DNA from: Anaerobacillus alkaliphilus
GTDB lineage: Bacteria; Bacillota; Bacilli; Bacillales; Anaerobacillaceae
Reading direction: 5' to 3'
Length of the DNA stretch: 64,000 bases
Assembly: GCF_004116265.1 (NCBI RefSeq)
Contig: NZ_QOUX01000046.1
Location: 806,001-870,000 of the forward strand
Shown: one piece after another, positions 7,401 through 17,229 of the stretch
Layout of the letters: every line of letters starts with the position of its first letter
Numbering within the stretch: position 1 is the stretch's first letter
The notes under the pieces: generated by a model
Seen by the model: the letters and a program-made list of their open reading frames with translations, nothing else
Database searches by the model: none
Told to the model about the DNA's origin: nothing
Program-made: the position numbers and the translations under genes

Positions 7401-8162
7401 TTAAATATTATTGTCACTACCAAAGAAATTCTTAATGGATTGGATCGTCGTGTCACGGTTAAGAGCTGCAATTGACGTTGTCAATGGAATTCCCTTTGGA
7501 CATGACTGAACACAGTTTTGAGAGTTACCGCAGTTTGTTAAACCGCCTTCTCCCATAATTGTTTCTAAACGTTCAGCTTTGTTCATTTCACCTGTTGGGT
7601 GAGCATTGAATAAGCGAACTTGTGAAAGTGGGGCTGGTCCAATAAATGGTGATTTACTATTCACATTTGGACATGCCTCTAAACAGACACCACAAGTCAT
7701 ACACTTAGAAAGCTCATAAGCCCACTGGCGTTTACTTTCTGCCATTCTAGGTCCTGGGCCTAAGTCATACGTACCATCGATCGGAATCCACGCTTTTACT
7801 TTCTTTAGCGATTCAAACATTCTTGTACGGTCTACAACTAAGTCACGAACAACTGGGAACGTACGCATTGGCTCTAGGCGAATAGGCTGCTCTAACTGAT
7901 CAATCAGTGCAGTACATGATTGTCTAGGCTTGCCGTTGATCACCATTGAACAAGCACCACATACTTCTTCTAAACAGCTCATATCCCAAGAAATAGGAGT
8001 CGTCTTTTGTCCTTGAGAATTCACAGGATTCCGACGAATTTCCATTAGAGCCGAAATAACGTTCATATTCTCACGATACGGAATTTCAAATTCTTCTTTA
8101 AATGCAGTAGAATTAGAGTCCGCCTGTCGAGTGATTATAAATCGAATAGTTTTTTGGCTCAT
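7401..8162 (-). CDS. sdhB: Succinate dehydrogenase iron-sulfur subunit
   Basis: 253 aa. The N-terminal plant-type ferredoxin domain binds [2Fe-2S] through CLEEVCGACSM...C (about 63-84). The C-terminal domain has the two further clusters through CMTCGVCLEACP (about 152-163) and CGNSQNCVQSCPKG (about 209-222). It passes electrons from the SdhA flavin towards the membrane quinone. It starts two bases after the sdhA stop, so translation is coupled. It is the last gene of sdhCAB. Confidence 0.97.
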   Translation of the reverse strand: MSQKTIRFIITRQADSNSTAFKEEFEIPYRENMNVISALMEIRRNPVNSQGQKTTPISWDMSCLEEVCGACSMVINGKPRQSCTALIDQLEQPIRLEPMRTFPVVRDLVVDRTRMFESLKKVKAWIPIDGTYDLGPGPRMAESKRQWAYELSKCMTCGVCLEACPNVNSKSPFIGPAPLSQVRLFNAHPTGEMNKAERLETIMGEGGLTNCGNSQNCVQSCPKGIPLTTSIAALNRDTTIQSIKNFFGSDNNI

Positions 8163-8164
8163 CT

Positions 8165-9928
8165 TTATTCACTCGCTTTCTTTTTCGTAGTGTAGTCACG
8201 TTTACGTGGCTTGATTAATGAAACATCTACTTCCTCATACTCGAAGTCAGGAGCGTTCTTAGCAGCGTTGAATTTCGCTTTTGTTGTTTTTAACCACTCA
8301 TCGTCATTACGATCAGGGAATTCTGGTTTGTAATGTGCCCCACGACTTTCATCACGGTTGTATGCGCCTAAAGTAATTACACGAGCTAGGTTTAACATTC
8401 CTTCTAACTGACGAGTAAAGGCAACACCTTGATTACTCCATTTAGCTGTATCGTTAATATTAATGTCTTTATAACGTTCCATTAACTCAACAATTTTCTC
8501 ATCTGTTTGAAGTAATTTTTTATTTTCACGAACAACTGTAACGTTATCAGTCATCCATTCTCCCAACTCTTTATGAAGAGAATATGCATTTTCTTTTCCA
8601 TCCATTTTTAAGATAGAGTCAAACTTTTCTTGTTGTTCTTTCACATGATTATCAAATAGAGTAGATGATAAATCATCAGCAGACTTTTCTAATCCACTAA
8701 TATATTGAACAGCCTTAGGTCCTGCAACCATACCACCATAGATAGCTGAAAGTAGAGAGTTAGCACCTAAACGGTTTGCACCATGCTGAGAATAATCAAC
8801 TTCACCTGCTGCAAATAATCCAGGGATATTTGTCATTTGGTTATAATCTACCCAAACTCCACCCATTGAGTAATGAACTCCAGGGAAAATTTTCATTGGA
8901 AGTTTACGAGGATCATCCCCCATGAACTTTTCATAAATTTCCATGATACCACCAAGTTTAATATCAAGTTCTTTCGGATCTTTATGAGAAAGATCTAAGT
9001 AAACCATGTTCTCGCCGTTAACGCCAAGTTTTTGATTTACACAAACATCGAAAATTTCTCTTGTAGCAATATCACGTGGAACTAAGTTTCCATAAGCAGG
9101 ATATTTCTCTTCTAAGAAGTACCAAGGCTTCCCATCTTTATAAGTCCAAACACGCCCGCCCTCACCACGAGCTGATTCACTCATTAATCGAAGTTTATCA
9201 TCTCCTGGAATCGCAGTTGGGTGAATTTGAATAAATTCTCCATTTGCATAATAAACGCCTTGCTCATATAACTTAGCTGCAGCAAATCCAGTGTTAATCA
9301 TTGAGTTCGTTGATTTTCCAAAAATAATTCCTGGGCCACCAGTTGCGATGATTACTGCATCTGCTTTATAATGCACAACTTCAGAAGTTGCCAAATGCTG
9401 AGCTACAATTCCACGACATGTACCCTCATCATCAATAATTGCTGACAAGAACTCCCAGCCTTCATACTTCTTAACTAAACCTCTAACTTCATGACGACGA
9501 ACTTGCTCGTCCAAAGCATATAATAACTGCTGACCAGTAGTAGCACCAGCAAAAGCTGTACGCGAGTGTTGTGTTCCACCAAAACGGCGGAAGTCTAGTA
9601 AACCTTCTGGTGTGCGGTTAAACATTACACCCATACGGTCCATTAAGTGAATGATACCAGGTGCAGCTTCACACATAGCTTTTACTGGTGGTTGGTTTGC
9701 AAGGAAATCTCCACCGTATACAGTGTCATCAAAATGCTCATACGGCGAGTCTCCCTCACCTTTTGTATTTACAGCTCCGTTAATGCCGCCTTGGGCACAT
9801 ACAGAGTGAGAACGTTTTACAGGAACTACAGAAAATAAATCTACATGCATACCAGCTTCTGCAGCTTTAATAGTAGCCATTAGTCCAGCTAAGCCACCAC
9901 CAACAATTACAATATTTCCTTTACTCAT
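8165..9928 (-). CDS. sdhA: Succinate dehydrogenase flavoprotein subunit
   Basis: 587 aa from the ATG at 9928, which sits 8 bases after AAGGAG. In-frame GTG and ATG codons just upstream are worse placed. It has the GGGLAGLMA FAD-binding fold, the covalent-flavin SHSVCAQGGINGA segment, HPTAIPG and SESARGEGGRVW active-site motifs and the C-terminal RDESRGAHY motif. It oxidises succinate to fumarate in the citrate cycle. Close similarity to the B. subtilis enzyme is evident along the whole length. Confidence 0.97.
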   Translation of the reverse strand: MSKGNIVIVGGGLAGLMATIKAAEAGMHVDLFSVVPVKRSHSVCAQGGINGAVNTKGEGDSPYEHFDDTVYGGDFLANQPPVKAMCEAAPGIIHLMDRMGVMFNRTPEGLLDFRRFGGTQHSRTAFAGATTGQQLLYALDEQVRRHEVRGLVKKYEGWEFLSAIIDDEGTCRGIVAQHLATSEVVHYKADAVIIATGGPGIIFGKSTNSMINTGFAAAKLYEQGVYYANGEFIQIHPTAIPGDDKLRLMSESARGEGGRVWTYKDGKPWYFLEEKYPAYGNLVPRDIATREIFDVCVNQKLGVNGENMVYLDLSHKDPKELDIKLGGIMEIYEKFMGDDPRKLPMKIFPGVHYSMGGVWVDYNQMTNIPGLFAAGEVDYSQHGANRLGANSLLSAIYGGMVAGPKAVQYISGLEKSADDLSSTLFDNHVKEQQEKFDSILKMDGKENAYSLHKELGEWMTDNVTVVRENKKLLQTDEKIVELMERYKDININDTAKWSNQGVAFTRQLEGMLNLARVITLGAYNRDESRGAHYKPEFPDRNDDEWLKTTKAKFNAAKNAPDFEYEEVDVSLIKPRKRDYTTKKKASE

Positions 9929-9952
9929 CATGACCACTCCTTAATTTTTTGC

Positions 9953-10561
9953 CTAGATAAATGCTAAGATTGATCGAACACCCATAAACGTCAACACTGC
10001 GAAAACTCCTAGCGTAGCATACGTTGAAATTAGTTGTGATCGAGGAGTAATAGTGATTCCCCAAGTTACAAAAAACGACCAAAGTCCGTTTGCGAAGTGG
10101 AAAGTAGCTGCAACTATACCAACAATATAGAATGCTAGAACGTAAGGATTAGCAACAATGTTAACCATCATATCAAAGTTTACTGGTTGTCCTAGTGCCG
10201 CAGCAATTCTTGTTTCCCATACATGCCAAGCGATAAAGATTACCGTGAATACACCAGTCGAACGTTGAAGTCTGAACATCCAGTTACGGAAGTAACCATA
10301 TGCACTCGTGTTATGTTTTGCTTGGAATGCAATGTAAAGCCCATAAATAGCATGGAATAAAATTGGTAAATAGATGATAAAAATTTCCATAGCAAGTCTA
10401 AGTGGTAAACCTTCCATGAATTTTACTGCTTGGTTGTAAGTATCTGCTCCATACGTTGCAAAATAGTTAACCGCTAAATGAACAATTAGAAAAAGTCCTA
10501 CTGGTATAACTCCTAATAAAGAGTGCAACTTACGAAAGAAAAATTCTCGATTACCGGCCAT
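9953..10561 (-). CDS. sdhC: Succinate dehydrogenase cytochrome b558 subunit
   Basis: 202 aa with five hydrophobic segments. The conserved histidines in KLHSLLGVIP, IVHLAVN, LFHAIYG, IAWHVWETR and ATFHFANGLW are the candidate ligands for the two b hemes of the Gram-positive type B SdhC. It anchors SdhAB to the membrane and reduces menaquinone. First gene of the operon. CAGGGGG lies ahead of the ATG. The promoter lies in the 595-base region upstream. Confidence 0.95.
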   Translation of the reverse strand: MAGNREFFFRKLHSLLGVIPVGLFLIVHLAVNYFATYGADTYNQAVKFMEGLPLRLAMEIFIIYLPILFHAIYGLYIAFQAKHNTSAYGYFRNWMFRLQRSTGVFTVIFIAWHVWETRIAAALGQPVNFDMMVNIVANPYVLAFYIVGIVAATFHFANGLWSFFVTWGITITPRSQLISTYATLGVFAVLTFMGVRSILAFI

Positions 10562-11123
10562 TCTTTGTTTCCCCCTGTTAATAGTAGTTTTGTAAGGTAA
10601 TAAAACCTCAGCTTTTCAATTGGGAAAGCTTTATACTTCAGTAGAATAACTAAAGTATTGATTTTCTAAAAAATCTTTTTGTTTAACATTTAACAATAAT
10701 TAGGAACGCATCCCCCCATAATTTCTAGAATAAACACTAGGATAATAGTTTTTTGGGATTGTCAACAAGATTAAAAACACTATCTTTGAATATAATGTGA
10801 CATTTTTATTTTACTCTCATCTATCTGTTAGGTCAAGAAAACGGATACACTTTACAGTTTGTAAAATTCTGTTTAATGAAAGCGTTTAATCAACAAATAA
10901 TCCCTAGTAAAACCTGCTAGAATTGTTGGTACAGTAAGAATTTCTCCTTACTTTATTTCCTAACAAATTGTTTGAATTGCCAATTTTGTTTGAAAAAGTC
11001 TTAATTTTCAAACAAGAGTAATTATTGCATTAAAACCACTTTTTAAAAGTTCACTAGATTTTTTTCCTATTATTGAGCAATTAGTAATAATTGTTCCATT
11101 TTCCTAATTTTAAAAAAAAAAAA
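10562..11123. other. Long AT-rich leader region of sdhCAB
   Basis: No gene longer than a few codons is credible here. A TTGACA lies on the minus strand at 10765-10760 with a weak TATCCT 15 bases downstream, a possible sdh promoter. A cre-like element is at 10876-10890. GTAAG and its complement form a small hairpin around 10933-10953. The rest shows no recognisable structure. Confidence 0.4.
10876..10890 (-). promoter_or_regulatory. Possible cre (CcpA) site upstream of sdhC
   Basis: ATGAAAGCGTTTAAT matches WTGNAANCGNWNNCW at all but one position, with the central CG intact. It lies about 315 bases before sdhC, which is far for direct repression, so relevance is uncertain. Confidence 0.35.
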
Positions 11124-11153
11124 AACTGTTCATGAACTTATTCATGAACAGTT
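11124..11153 (-). terminator. Terminator of the KtrB-type gene
   Basis: 13-bp perfect stem AACTGTTCATGAA with a 4-base loop. On the minus strand it runs into 13 consecutive T residues. Confidence 0.92.
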
Positions 11154-11156
11154 CCT

Positions 11157-12509
11157 TTACCCAATAATAATGCGTTCTGTCGGATACTTGTAATAGCTTT
11201 TTGTCTCTTTTTTACGTACAGAGAACAAGAAGGCAACCAAACCGACACGACCAATGAACATAAGTACCATCAACACCATTTGACTTGGTAAGCTTAAGTA
11301 TGGTGTTATCCCCATAGAGAGACCACATGTTCCGAACGCAGAACTTGCTTCAAATATAATGGCCATTAATGCAAATTCACTACTATTTTCAAAAGCAGCA
11401 ATTAAAATAATCGCTGTAAATAACATCACAATAAATACAGATAGGACAATAAATGCTTTCTGTCGATCTTCTTGATGAATTTCACGACCAAACACCTTCA
11501 CATCGCTTTTTCCTAACGCAAAGCTCCGAATAGTTAAGAACATTACCGCTAAAGTAGTGGTTCTAATTCCACCACCTACACTTGATGGACTCGCACCAAT
11601 AATCATAAGACCTGAAAGTAAGAGTAGTGTTGCCAGACTTAAATCTGAAACGTCCATGATCGCCAACCCACCACTTCTTGCGGTAGCTGAATTAAATAAA
11701 GAATGAAATAATTGCTGATGCCACTCTAGTCCTACATAATAGTGCCCATACTCTAACGCCCAAATGGAGATAAAACCAAAGAAAAACACAATGAAATATG
11801 TGGCTGTAGTAATCTTGGTGAATAAGCTAAATTTGAAATTCGGGTGTTCTTTAGAGAAATACTGCTTTAACTCCATTAACACCGGGAAGCCAATTGCTCC
11901 AGCAAAAATCAACAAAACAGTAACGAGTTGGACAAAATAATCATTTGCAAAAGGAATTAATGATTGGCCAGTAACGTCAAAACCTGCGTTTGTAAAAGCA
12001 CTTAGGGATGCAAAAGCTCCTTGGTAATATGCTTCACCAACTGTATCGAAATGATTTAAAAAGTATGTTCCTAAAATAAGTGCACCAATTAATTCAATCG
12101 CTAACGCAACAACTAGTATCCCACGCATTAAGTTCACAAGACCCGAGAAATTATTTTGATTTTGGTCAACCATGATAAGCATTCTTTGAGAAAGAATGAT
12201 TTTTCTACCAAAGATCATCCAAACAAATGTCCCTAAGGTCATAATTCCAATTCCGCCTAATTGAATAGCTATTGCCAAAAAAATAATACCTATGTAGCTG
12301 AACGTTTCGGAAACATTCACAACTGTTAGTCCAGTTACACTTACTGCACTAACGGAAGTAAACAAGGCTTCCGGATATGTCACGTTTACACCAGGTAAGC
12401 TTGAAATGGGTAAATATAGCAACAAACTAAATAAAAACATTGCTACAATATATGAGATAATAATAATGCGAAACGGGGTTAAAAACTTACCTTTAGATAA
12501 ATTCATCAT
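11157..12509 (-). CDS. KtrB/KtrD-type potassium channel subunit (TrkH family)
   Basis: 450 aa, strongly hydrophobic. It has the four M1-P-M2 repeats of the Trk/Ktr superfamily. Filter glycines are visible in VSVTGLTV (about 56-63), TNAGFDV (about 173-179), ARSGGLAI (about 277-284) and GTCGLSMG (about 394-401). It moves K+, usually Na+-coupled, and normally needs a cytoplasmic KtrA/KtrC gating ring. No such gene lies nearby, so the partner must be encoded elsewhere. It sits between yslB and sdhC, which are adjacent in B. subtilis, so it is an insertion relative to that order. KtrB and KtrD cannot be told apart by eye. Confidence 0.9.
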   Translation of the reverse strand: MMNLSKGKFLTPFRIIIISYIVAMFLFSLLLYLPISSLPGVNVTYPEALFTSVSAVSVTGLTVVNVSETFSYIGIIFLAIAIQLGGIGIMTLGTFVWMIFGRKIILSQRMLIMVDQNQNNFSGLVNLMRGILVVALAIELIGALILGTYFLNHFDTVGEAYYQGAFASLSAFTNAGFDVTGQSLIPFANDYFVQLVTVLLIFAGAIGFPVLMELKQYFSKEHPNFKFSLFTKITTATYFIVFFFGFISIWALEYGHYYVGLEWHQQLFHSLFNSATARSGGLAIMDVSDLSLATLLLLSGLMIIGASPSSVGGGIRTTTLAVMFLTIRSFALGKSDVKVFGREIHQEDRQKAFIVLSVFIVMLFTAIILIAAFENSSEFALMAIIFEASSAFGTCGLSMGITPYLSLPSQMVLMVLMFIGRVGLVAFLFSVRKKETKSYYKYPTERIIIG

Positions 12510-12698
12510 CTTTACCTCCGAATTTTGTTCGGGACTTAGTATACCACAGATTTAGAAATAGCATATAGTGAATTCACAATAAAAGAAGTATAATACTTTA
12601 TAGAGTAAAAGTTAATTGTAGAAATCAATGATTTATAAGTTTGAACTTAGAGCCATACTAAAATTCTACATGACTTACACAAAAAAATTGGGGGACGG

Positions 12699-13142
12699 AT
12701 GATGATCTTTGGTCAAAAAAAGACAACAACCATAGATGAAACAGAACTGCAAATTCCTTTGTTTGGCTACGATTTATTAAGAGAAGATGTTCTACCAGAT
12801 CTTCTTGGAAAAGAGCATAATATTATTTTATATTGGTCGGGGAAATCACTTGCAAGAAAATATCCGGTTAACTCCATTGAAGAAATTATTGGTTTCTTCC
12901 AACGAGCAGGTTGGGGAGAGTTAACACTGTTAAAAGAAAAAAAATCAGAATTAACCTTTGAGTTAACGTCTAGCTTATTTGGGCAAAAAAAACAAATACA
13001 TCGACCTCTAGAAGCTGGTTTTCTAGCTGAGCAAATTCAACGTATTGTCGGGTATATGACAGAAACAAACGAAGTACAAAAAAAAGGGCATCCAACGCTG
13101 ATTTTTCACGTTAAATGGGATGTGTACGATGAAAGCGTGTAA
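12699..13142 (+). CDS. yslB: YslB, DUF2507 protein
   Basis: 147 aa. The pattern IPLFGYDLLREDVLPDLLGKE...ILYWSGKSLARKYP matches the DUF2507/YslB family, distantly related to V4R ligand-binding domains. The protein is cytoplasmic with no catalytic motif, and its function is unknown. Two adjacent ATG codons follow GGGGGA. The first gives a short spacing, so the ATG at 12702 is also possible. It is convergent with lysC, as in B. subtilis. Confidence 0.88.
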   Translation: MMIFGQKKTTTIDETELQIPLFGYDLLREDVLPDLLGKEHNIILYWSGKSLARKYPVNSIEEIIGFFQRAGWGELTLLKEKKSELTFELTSSLFGQKKQIHRPLEAGFLAEQIQRIVGYMTETNEVQKKGHPTLIFHVKWDVYDESV

Positions 13143-13145
13143 AAA

Positions 13146-13171
13146 ACGAGCAGCATCAAGATGCTGCTCGT
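13146..13171. terminator. Bidirectional terminator between yslB and lysC
   Basis: 12-bp stem ACGAGCAGCATC with its complement and a 2-base loop, A-run before and TTTT after. It serves both convergent genes. Confidence 0.9.
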
Positions 13172-13184
13172 TTTCTCAGTAATA

Positions 13185-14414
13185 CTAAACAGTAACCTTA
13201 ACTTTATCTAATTGAAATTCTTCATGAAGTGTCTCGACAGCCAACACCATATCTTTTTGGTCTACAACCGTAGAAACTTTAATTTCTGATGTACTAACCA
13301 TTTTTATTAAAATCCCTTTTTCTGAAAGAGCTTTAAACATTTGACCAGCCACACCTGGATTAGAGATCATTCCTGAACCTACTATTGATACTTTGGCTAG
13401 TCCTGTTTCGTGCAAGATTTCTTGAAATTTTAATGTTTCACGATTTTGCTCAAGTACTTCTAACGTTTCAGTTAACTTCTCAGAAAGAACTGAAAAGGAA
13501 ATATTTGTATTCTCACTTGCGATGACATTTTGGATAATAATATCCACATTCACATTGTTTGCAGCTAGTGTTGTAAATAAATTTGATAGTCCTTCAATTT
13601 GGTTTGGCATGCCACAAACTGATATTTTAGCCACATTACTTTCAAAAGCTAGACCACGTACAACTAAATTCTCTTCCACTGTTACTTCCTCCTCAATCAT
13701 TGTGCCTTCTTCTTCAACCATACTAGAACGAACCGTTAATTTTACCTGATAATTTTTTGCAAACTCAACAGCACGAGGATGTAATACTCCTGCACCAAGG
13801 TTTGCTAATTCTAACATTTCATCATAGGAAATTGAGCTTAATTTCCGAGCATTTTTTACTACTCTTGGGTCTGTTGTAAATACGCCTGTTACATCAGTAA
13901 AGATATCACAACGATCAGCATGTAAGCCAGCTGCGAGAGCAACTGCTGTCGTATCTGATCCTCCTCTTCCTAAAGTAGTAATTTCATCATCTACAGTTAC
14001 ACCTTGGAAACCAGCAACAATAACGATTTTCCCTGCACCCAAATGTTGTTTAATTGTTTCTTCCTCAAACTTCGTAATACGAGCATTGCTATGGCAAGCT
14101 TCTGTGATAATCCCTGCCTGCCAGCCAGTTAATGAAACTGCCTCATAACCTCTCGCCTGTAATGCCATTGATAATAACGATATAGTCACTTGCTCACCAG
14201 TACTAAGTAGCATATCCATCTCTCTTTTACTAGGCTTATCCGTTATATCGTTAGCCAATTTTACTAACTCATCAGTTGACTTACCCATCGCAGAGACAAC
14301 TACGACAACCTGATCACCGTTTTCAACCGTTTCTATCACTCTACCTGCAACATGTTTGATTCTTTCTACACTTCCAACTGAAGTTCCACCGAATTTTTGC
14401 ACCACTAACCCCAT
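13185..14414 (-). CDS. lysC: Lysine-sensitive aspartokinase
   Basis: 409 aa from the ATG at 14414 (AAAGGATG upstream), close to B. subtilis LysC (408 aa). The kinase domain begins with KFGGTSVG and has GFQGV and TTLGRGGSDTTAVALAA. Two ACT domains follow from about residue 265 (VCGMPNQIEG; SIVGSGMISNPGVAGQMF). It phosphorylates aspartate, the first step to lysine, diaminopimelate, methionine and threonine. An internal start for a separate beta subunit, known in B. subtilis, may exist near residue 245 but cannot be shown. A lysine riboswitch precedes it. Confidence 0.95.
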   Translation of the reverse strand: MGLVVQKFGGTSVGSVERIKHVAGRVIETVENGDQVVVVVSAMGKSTDELVKLANDITDKPSKREMDMLLSTGEQVTISLLSMALQARGYEAVSLTGWQAGIITEACHSNARITKFEEETIKQHLGAGKIVIVAGFQGVTVDDEITTLGRGGSDTTAVALAAGLHADRCDIFTDVTGVFTTDPRVVKNARKLSSISYDEMLELANLGAGVLHPRAVEFAKNYQVKLTVRSSMVEEEGTMIEEEVTVEENLVVRGLAFESNVAKISVCGMPNQIEGLSNLFTTLAANNVNVDIIIQNVIASENTNISFSVLSEKLTETLEVLEQNRETLKFQEILHETGLAKVSIVGSGMISNPGVAGQMFKALSEKGILIKMVSTSEIKVSTVVDQKDMVLAVETLHEEFQLDKVKVTV

Positions 14415-14480
14415 ACGTAACATCCTTTCAATTTCTATATTTTCCCCAATTCTATCTCAGTAGTTTTTCCATATAAAAAA

Positions 14481-14511
14481 GCATCAGTAAGAAGAAAACC
14501 CTCACTGATGC
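14481..14511 (-). terminator. Riboswitch-controlled terminator ahead of lysC
   Basis: GCATCAGT/ACTGATGC stem with a 15-base loop, followed on the minus strand by TTTTTT. It lies between the lysine aptamer and lysC, so lysine binding should favour this hairpin and stop transcription. Confidence 0.9.
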
Positions 14512-14564
14512 TTTAACTTTTTAATGTGTTAAAACAATAGAAACGAAAAATAATGTTCCCGTAC

Positions 14565-14748
14565 ACGTGAGATAGTTCTCCACACAATCATTGGGGTGAC
14601 TGTGTGACAGCCCTACATTTCTTCAATGCAGGTCCAGCATAAAACTCGTGAGCGAGTGTTACACTTCGGCAAATTCCCCTTTTAATTATCATTACTGGAC
14701 CTCATCATCCTACGATAATTTACTCTTGGTTTTTGCACCTCTACCACC
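14565..14748 (-). promoter_or_regulatory. Lysine riboswitch (L-box) aptamer
   Basis: The minus strand carries the L-box landmarks in order: GTAGAGGTGC, CCAAGAGTA, GATGATGAGG, AAGGGGAATTTGCCGAAG, GCTGGACCTGCATTGAAG, AATGTAGGGCTGTC, and GGAGAACTATCTC closing the P1 stem. This is a close match to the B. subtilis lysC leader. Together with the downstream terminator it forms an off-switch responding to lysine. Confidence 0.95.
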
Positions 14749-14787
14749 ACTTCAACATTTGAAGTATTGGATATTCAATTAAGAAGT

Positions 14788-14816
14788 AGTTTATCAGAAA
14801 AAAAAGTAATTGTAAA
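14788..14816 (-). promoter_or_regulatory. Probable sigma-A promoter of lysC
   Basis: On the minus strand TTTACA (14816-14811) is followed after exactly 17 bases by TAAACT (14793-14788), about 40 bases upstream of the aptamer. Both hexamers are imperfect, but spacing and place fit. Confidence 0.6.
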
Positions 14817-14844
14817 TGTGGGAGAGAAAGAAAAACTCTCCATC

Positions 14845-16614
14845 TTACTCTTTTAGTTTTTCCATTAGAGCCAATGCTACTTTTTCTGGTATTCCTATGC
14901 TACGAAAATCTTCTAACTCGGCTTCTTTCATTTTCTTAACTGATCCAAAATGTTTTAACAATGTACGTTTCCGTTTCTCTCCTACTCCATCAATATCATC
15001 AAGAACAGATGTAAACAAAGTTTTGCTACGAATTTGACGATGAAATGTAATTGCAAAACGGTGAACTTCATCTTGGATCCGTTGCAACAAATAAAACTCC
15101 TGACTATCTCTTTTTAATGGGATTATTTCAGGTGGATCACCCATTAATAATTGTGACGTTCGGTGTTTATCATCTTTTGCCAAACCACATACGGGAATTG
15201 ATAAACCTAACTCGTCTTCAATAACACTTTGAGCAGCTGAAATTTGTCCCTTACCTCCATCAATCACAATTAGGTCAGGTAATGGTTGGTTTTCTTTAAG
15301 TTGTCTTAAATAACGTCTTCTAACAACCTCTCTCATTGATTCATAGTCATCCGGGCCTGTTACTGTTTTCACTTTATATTTTCGATATCCTTTACGATTT
15401 GGTTTTCCATCAACAAACGAGACCATAGCGGAAACTGGATCTACACCTTGAATGTTCGAATTATCAAAGGCTTCAATTAGATGGGGTGAATGAATATTTA
15501 AAGCAATCCCTAAGTTTTCAATAGCCCTAACCGTTTTTGCTTCGTCACGTTCAATTAAAGCGAACTTTTCTTTTAAAGCCGCTTCTGCGTTTTTACCTGC
15601 CAGTTCAATTAAGTCCTTCTTGGGTCCTTTTTGAGGATGAACGGTTCGAACTTGGATAAAATCACTAGCTAGCTCTTTATCAATTGATTTTGGTAGGAAT
15701 ATTTCCTTGGGCTTAATGTGCTCTTTTTGACTATAGAATTGTCCTAGGAATGTTAAAAATTCATCATCAGGCTCTTGATAAACTGGAAACAGCGAAACAT
15801 CACGTTCTATTAGCTTTCCCTGACGAACAAAAAAGACCTGTACACACATCCAGCCTTTATCGTAAGCAAAGCCAAAAACGTCCCGATCAACATCATCAGC
15901 AATTGTTATCCTCTGCTTTTCCATCACTGCCTCAATGTGTTGAATTTGGTCACGGTATTCCTTTGCTCGTTCGAACTCTAATGCTTCAGCAGCCTTTTCC
16001 ATTTTAGCAAACAAATCTTTTTTAATTTCTTTATGACCACCGTTCAAGAAACGAGAGATCTCCTCAACCATTTCACGATTTGTAGCTTCGCTCACTTCTT
16101 GAATGCATGGTCCTAGGCATTGGTTAATATGATAATATAGGCATACTCTATCGGGTATGGTGCTACATTTTCTTAATGGATATAGACGATCAAGAAGTTT
16201 TTTCGTCTCACTAGCTGCCCCAGCATTAGGGTAAGGACCAAAATACTTTCCTTTATCCTTCTTTACATTTCTAGTTGTAATTAACCTAGGATGTTCTTCA
16301 GCAGTAATTTTCAAATATGGGTAACTTTTGTCATCCTTTAACATCACATTATATTTCGGATCATACTTCTTAATTAAATTATGTTCCAAGATTAATGCTT
16401 CAAGGTTCGATGACGTGATAATATATTCAAAATCTTCTATCTCACTTACTAACAACTGCGTTTTTCCATCATGAGAACCAGTAAAATAAGACCTAACTCT
16501 ATTTTTCAATATTTTTGCCTTACCAACGTAAATAATTGTTCCTTGTCGATCTTTCATCAAGTAACAACCAGGTTGATCTGGCAATATTGCAAGTTTTTCC
16601 TTAAGTTTCTCCAT
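14845..16614 (-). CDS. uvrC: UvrABC excinuclease subunit C
   Basis: 589 aa from the ATG at 16614, preceded by AGGTGA. The GTG nine bases upstream overlaps that site and is less likely. The N-terminal GIY-YIG nuclease domain ([29 protein letters not shown]) makes the 3' cut. A UVR motif ([19 protein letters not shown]) near 205-225 contacts UvrB. The endonuclease V-like region includes [10 protein letters not shown] and [10 protein letters not shown], and a C-terminal helix-hairpin-helix ([20 protein letters not shown]) binds DNA. It acts in nucleotide excision repair. Its place between trxA and lysC is as in B. subtilis. Confidence 0.97.
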   Translation of the reverse strand: MEKLKEKLAILPDQPGCYLMKDRQGTIIYVGKAKILKNRVRSYFTGSHDGKTQLLVSEIEDFEYIITSSNLEALILEHNLIKKYDPKYNVMLKDDKSYPYLKITAEEHPRLITTRNVKKDKGKYFGPYPNAGAASETKKLLDRLYPLRKCSTIPDRVCLYYHINQCLGPCIQEVSEATNREMVEEISRFLNGGHKEIKKDLFAKMEKAAEALEFERAKEYRDQIQHIEAVMEKQRITIADDVDRDVFGFAYDKGWMCVQVFFVRQGKLIERDVSLFPVYQEPDDEFLTFLGQFYSQKEHIKPKEIFLPKSIDKELASDFIQVRTVHPQKGPKKDLIELAGKNAEAALKEKFALIERDEAKTVRAIENLGIALNIHSPHLIEAFDNSNIQGVDPVSAMVSFVDGKPNRKGYRKYKVKTVTGPDDYESMREVVRRRYLRQLKENQPLPDLIVIDGGKGQISAAQSVIEDELGLSIPVCGLAKDDKHRTSQLLMGDPPEIIPLKRDSQEFYLLQRIQDEVHRFAITFHRQIRSKTLFTSVLDDIDGVGEKRKRTLLKHFGSVKKMKEAELEDFRSIGIPEKVALALMEKLKE

Positions 16615-16720
16615 TTTAATCACCTACTTATCGATGATATTTATATGAGAGTAACTATAACATAATTGTCTGTGAAATGTAGAATGTAAAATGTAGAAGA
16701 TATTTTTTACACACAAAAAA

Positions 16721-16737
16721 GCCACTTTAAAAGTGGC
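16721..16737 (-). terminator. Terminator after trxA
   Basis: GCCACTTT/AAAGTGGC stem with a one-base loop and a T-run on the minus strand (A-run at 16715-16720). Confidence 0.85.
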
Positions 16738-16744
16738 TTTCGTA

Positions 16745-17059
16745 CTAAACGTGTTTATTTAATAATTCAGCTAAAGCTTCTTTTGGTTGGAAACCAACAA
16801 CTTGATCAACAACCTCACCGTCTTTAATTACTAATAATGTTGGAATACTCATGACTCCAAATTTACCAGCTGTTTCTTGATTTTCATCAACATCAATTTT
16901 TACAATTTTAGCTTTATCGCCTAGTTCAGCGTCAAGTTCTTCTAGTACCGGTGCAATCATTTTGCAAGGTCCACACCATGGTGCCCAAAAGTCTACTAAA
17001 ACTACTCCTTCACTTGTTTCACTAGTAAAGGTTTGATCCGTCACGTTTACAATTGCCAT
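16745..17059 (-). CDS. trxA: Thioredoxin
   Basis: 104 aa from the ATG at 17059, chosen because GGGAGG lies 8 bases upstream and the length fits TrxA. The longer frame adds eight residues without homology. The redox motif WCGPC is at 28-32, and the cis-Pro is in MSIPTLLV. It is the general cytoplasmic protein disulfide reductase. It follows etfA with its own terminator and is probably transcribed alone. Confidence 0.97.
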   Translation of the reverse strand: MAIVNVTDQTFTSETSEGVVLVDFWAPWCGPCKMIAPVLEELDAELGDKAKIVKIDVDENQETAGKFGVMSIPTLLVIKDGEVVDQVVGFQPKEALAELLNKHV

Positions 17060-17200
17060 TGTTAAATCCTCCCTAAAATCCATCTTTTTACCTCATAGCG
17101 TATTATAACATCTTTTTAACAAAGCTAGCTACAAAATTGCTTACACTATGAAATTTCCCTTACTTAAGGAATTATATCCACGTATTTTCGTAAATATTAT

Positions 17201-17223
17201 AAGCGAGCCCAATGGGCTCGCTT
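17201..17223 (-). terminator. Hairpin after etfA
   Basis: 10-bp stem AAGCGAGCCC/GGGCTCGCTT with a short loop immediately after the etfA stop. The following T content is weak. Confidence 0.6.
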
Positions 17224-17229
17224 CGTTTG

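Noticed and set aside
14821-14841. GGAGAG/CTCTCC hairpin as a terminator for uvrC
   Set aside because: The minus strand has no T-run after the stem, so it was not listed as a terminator.
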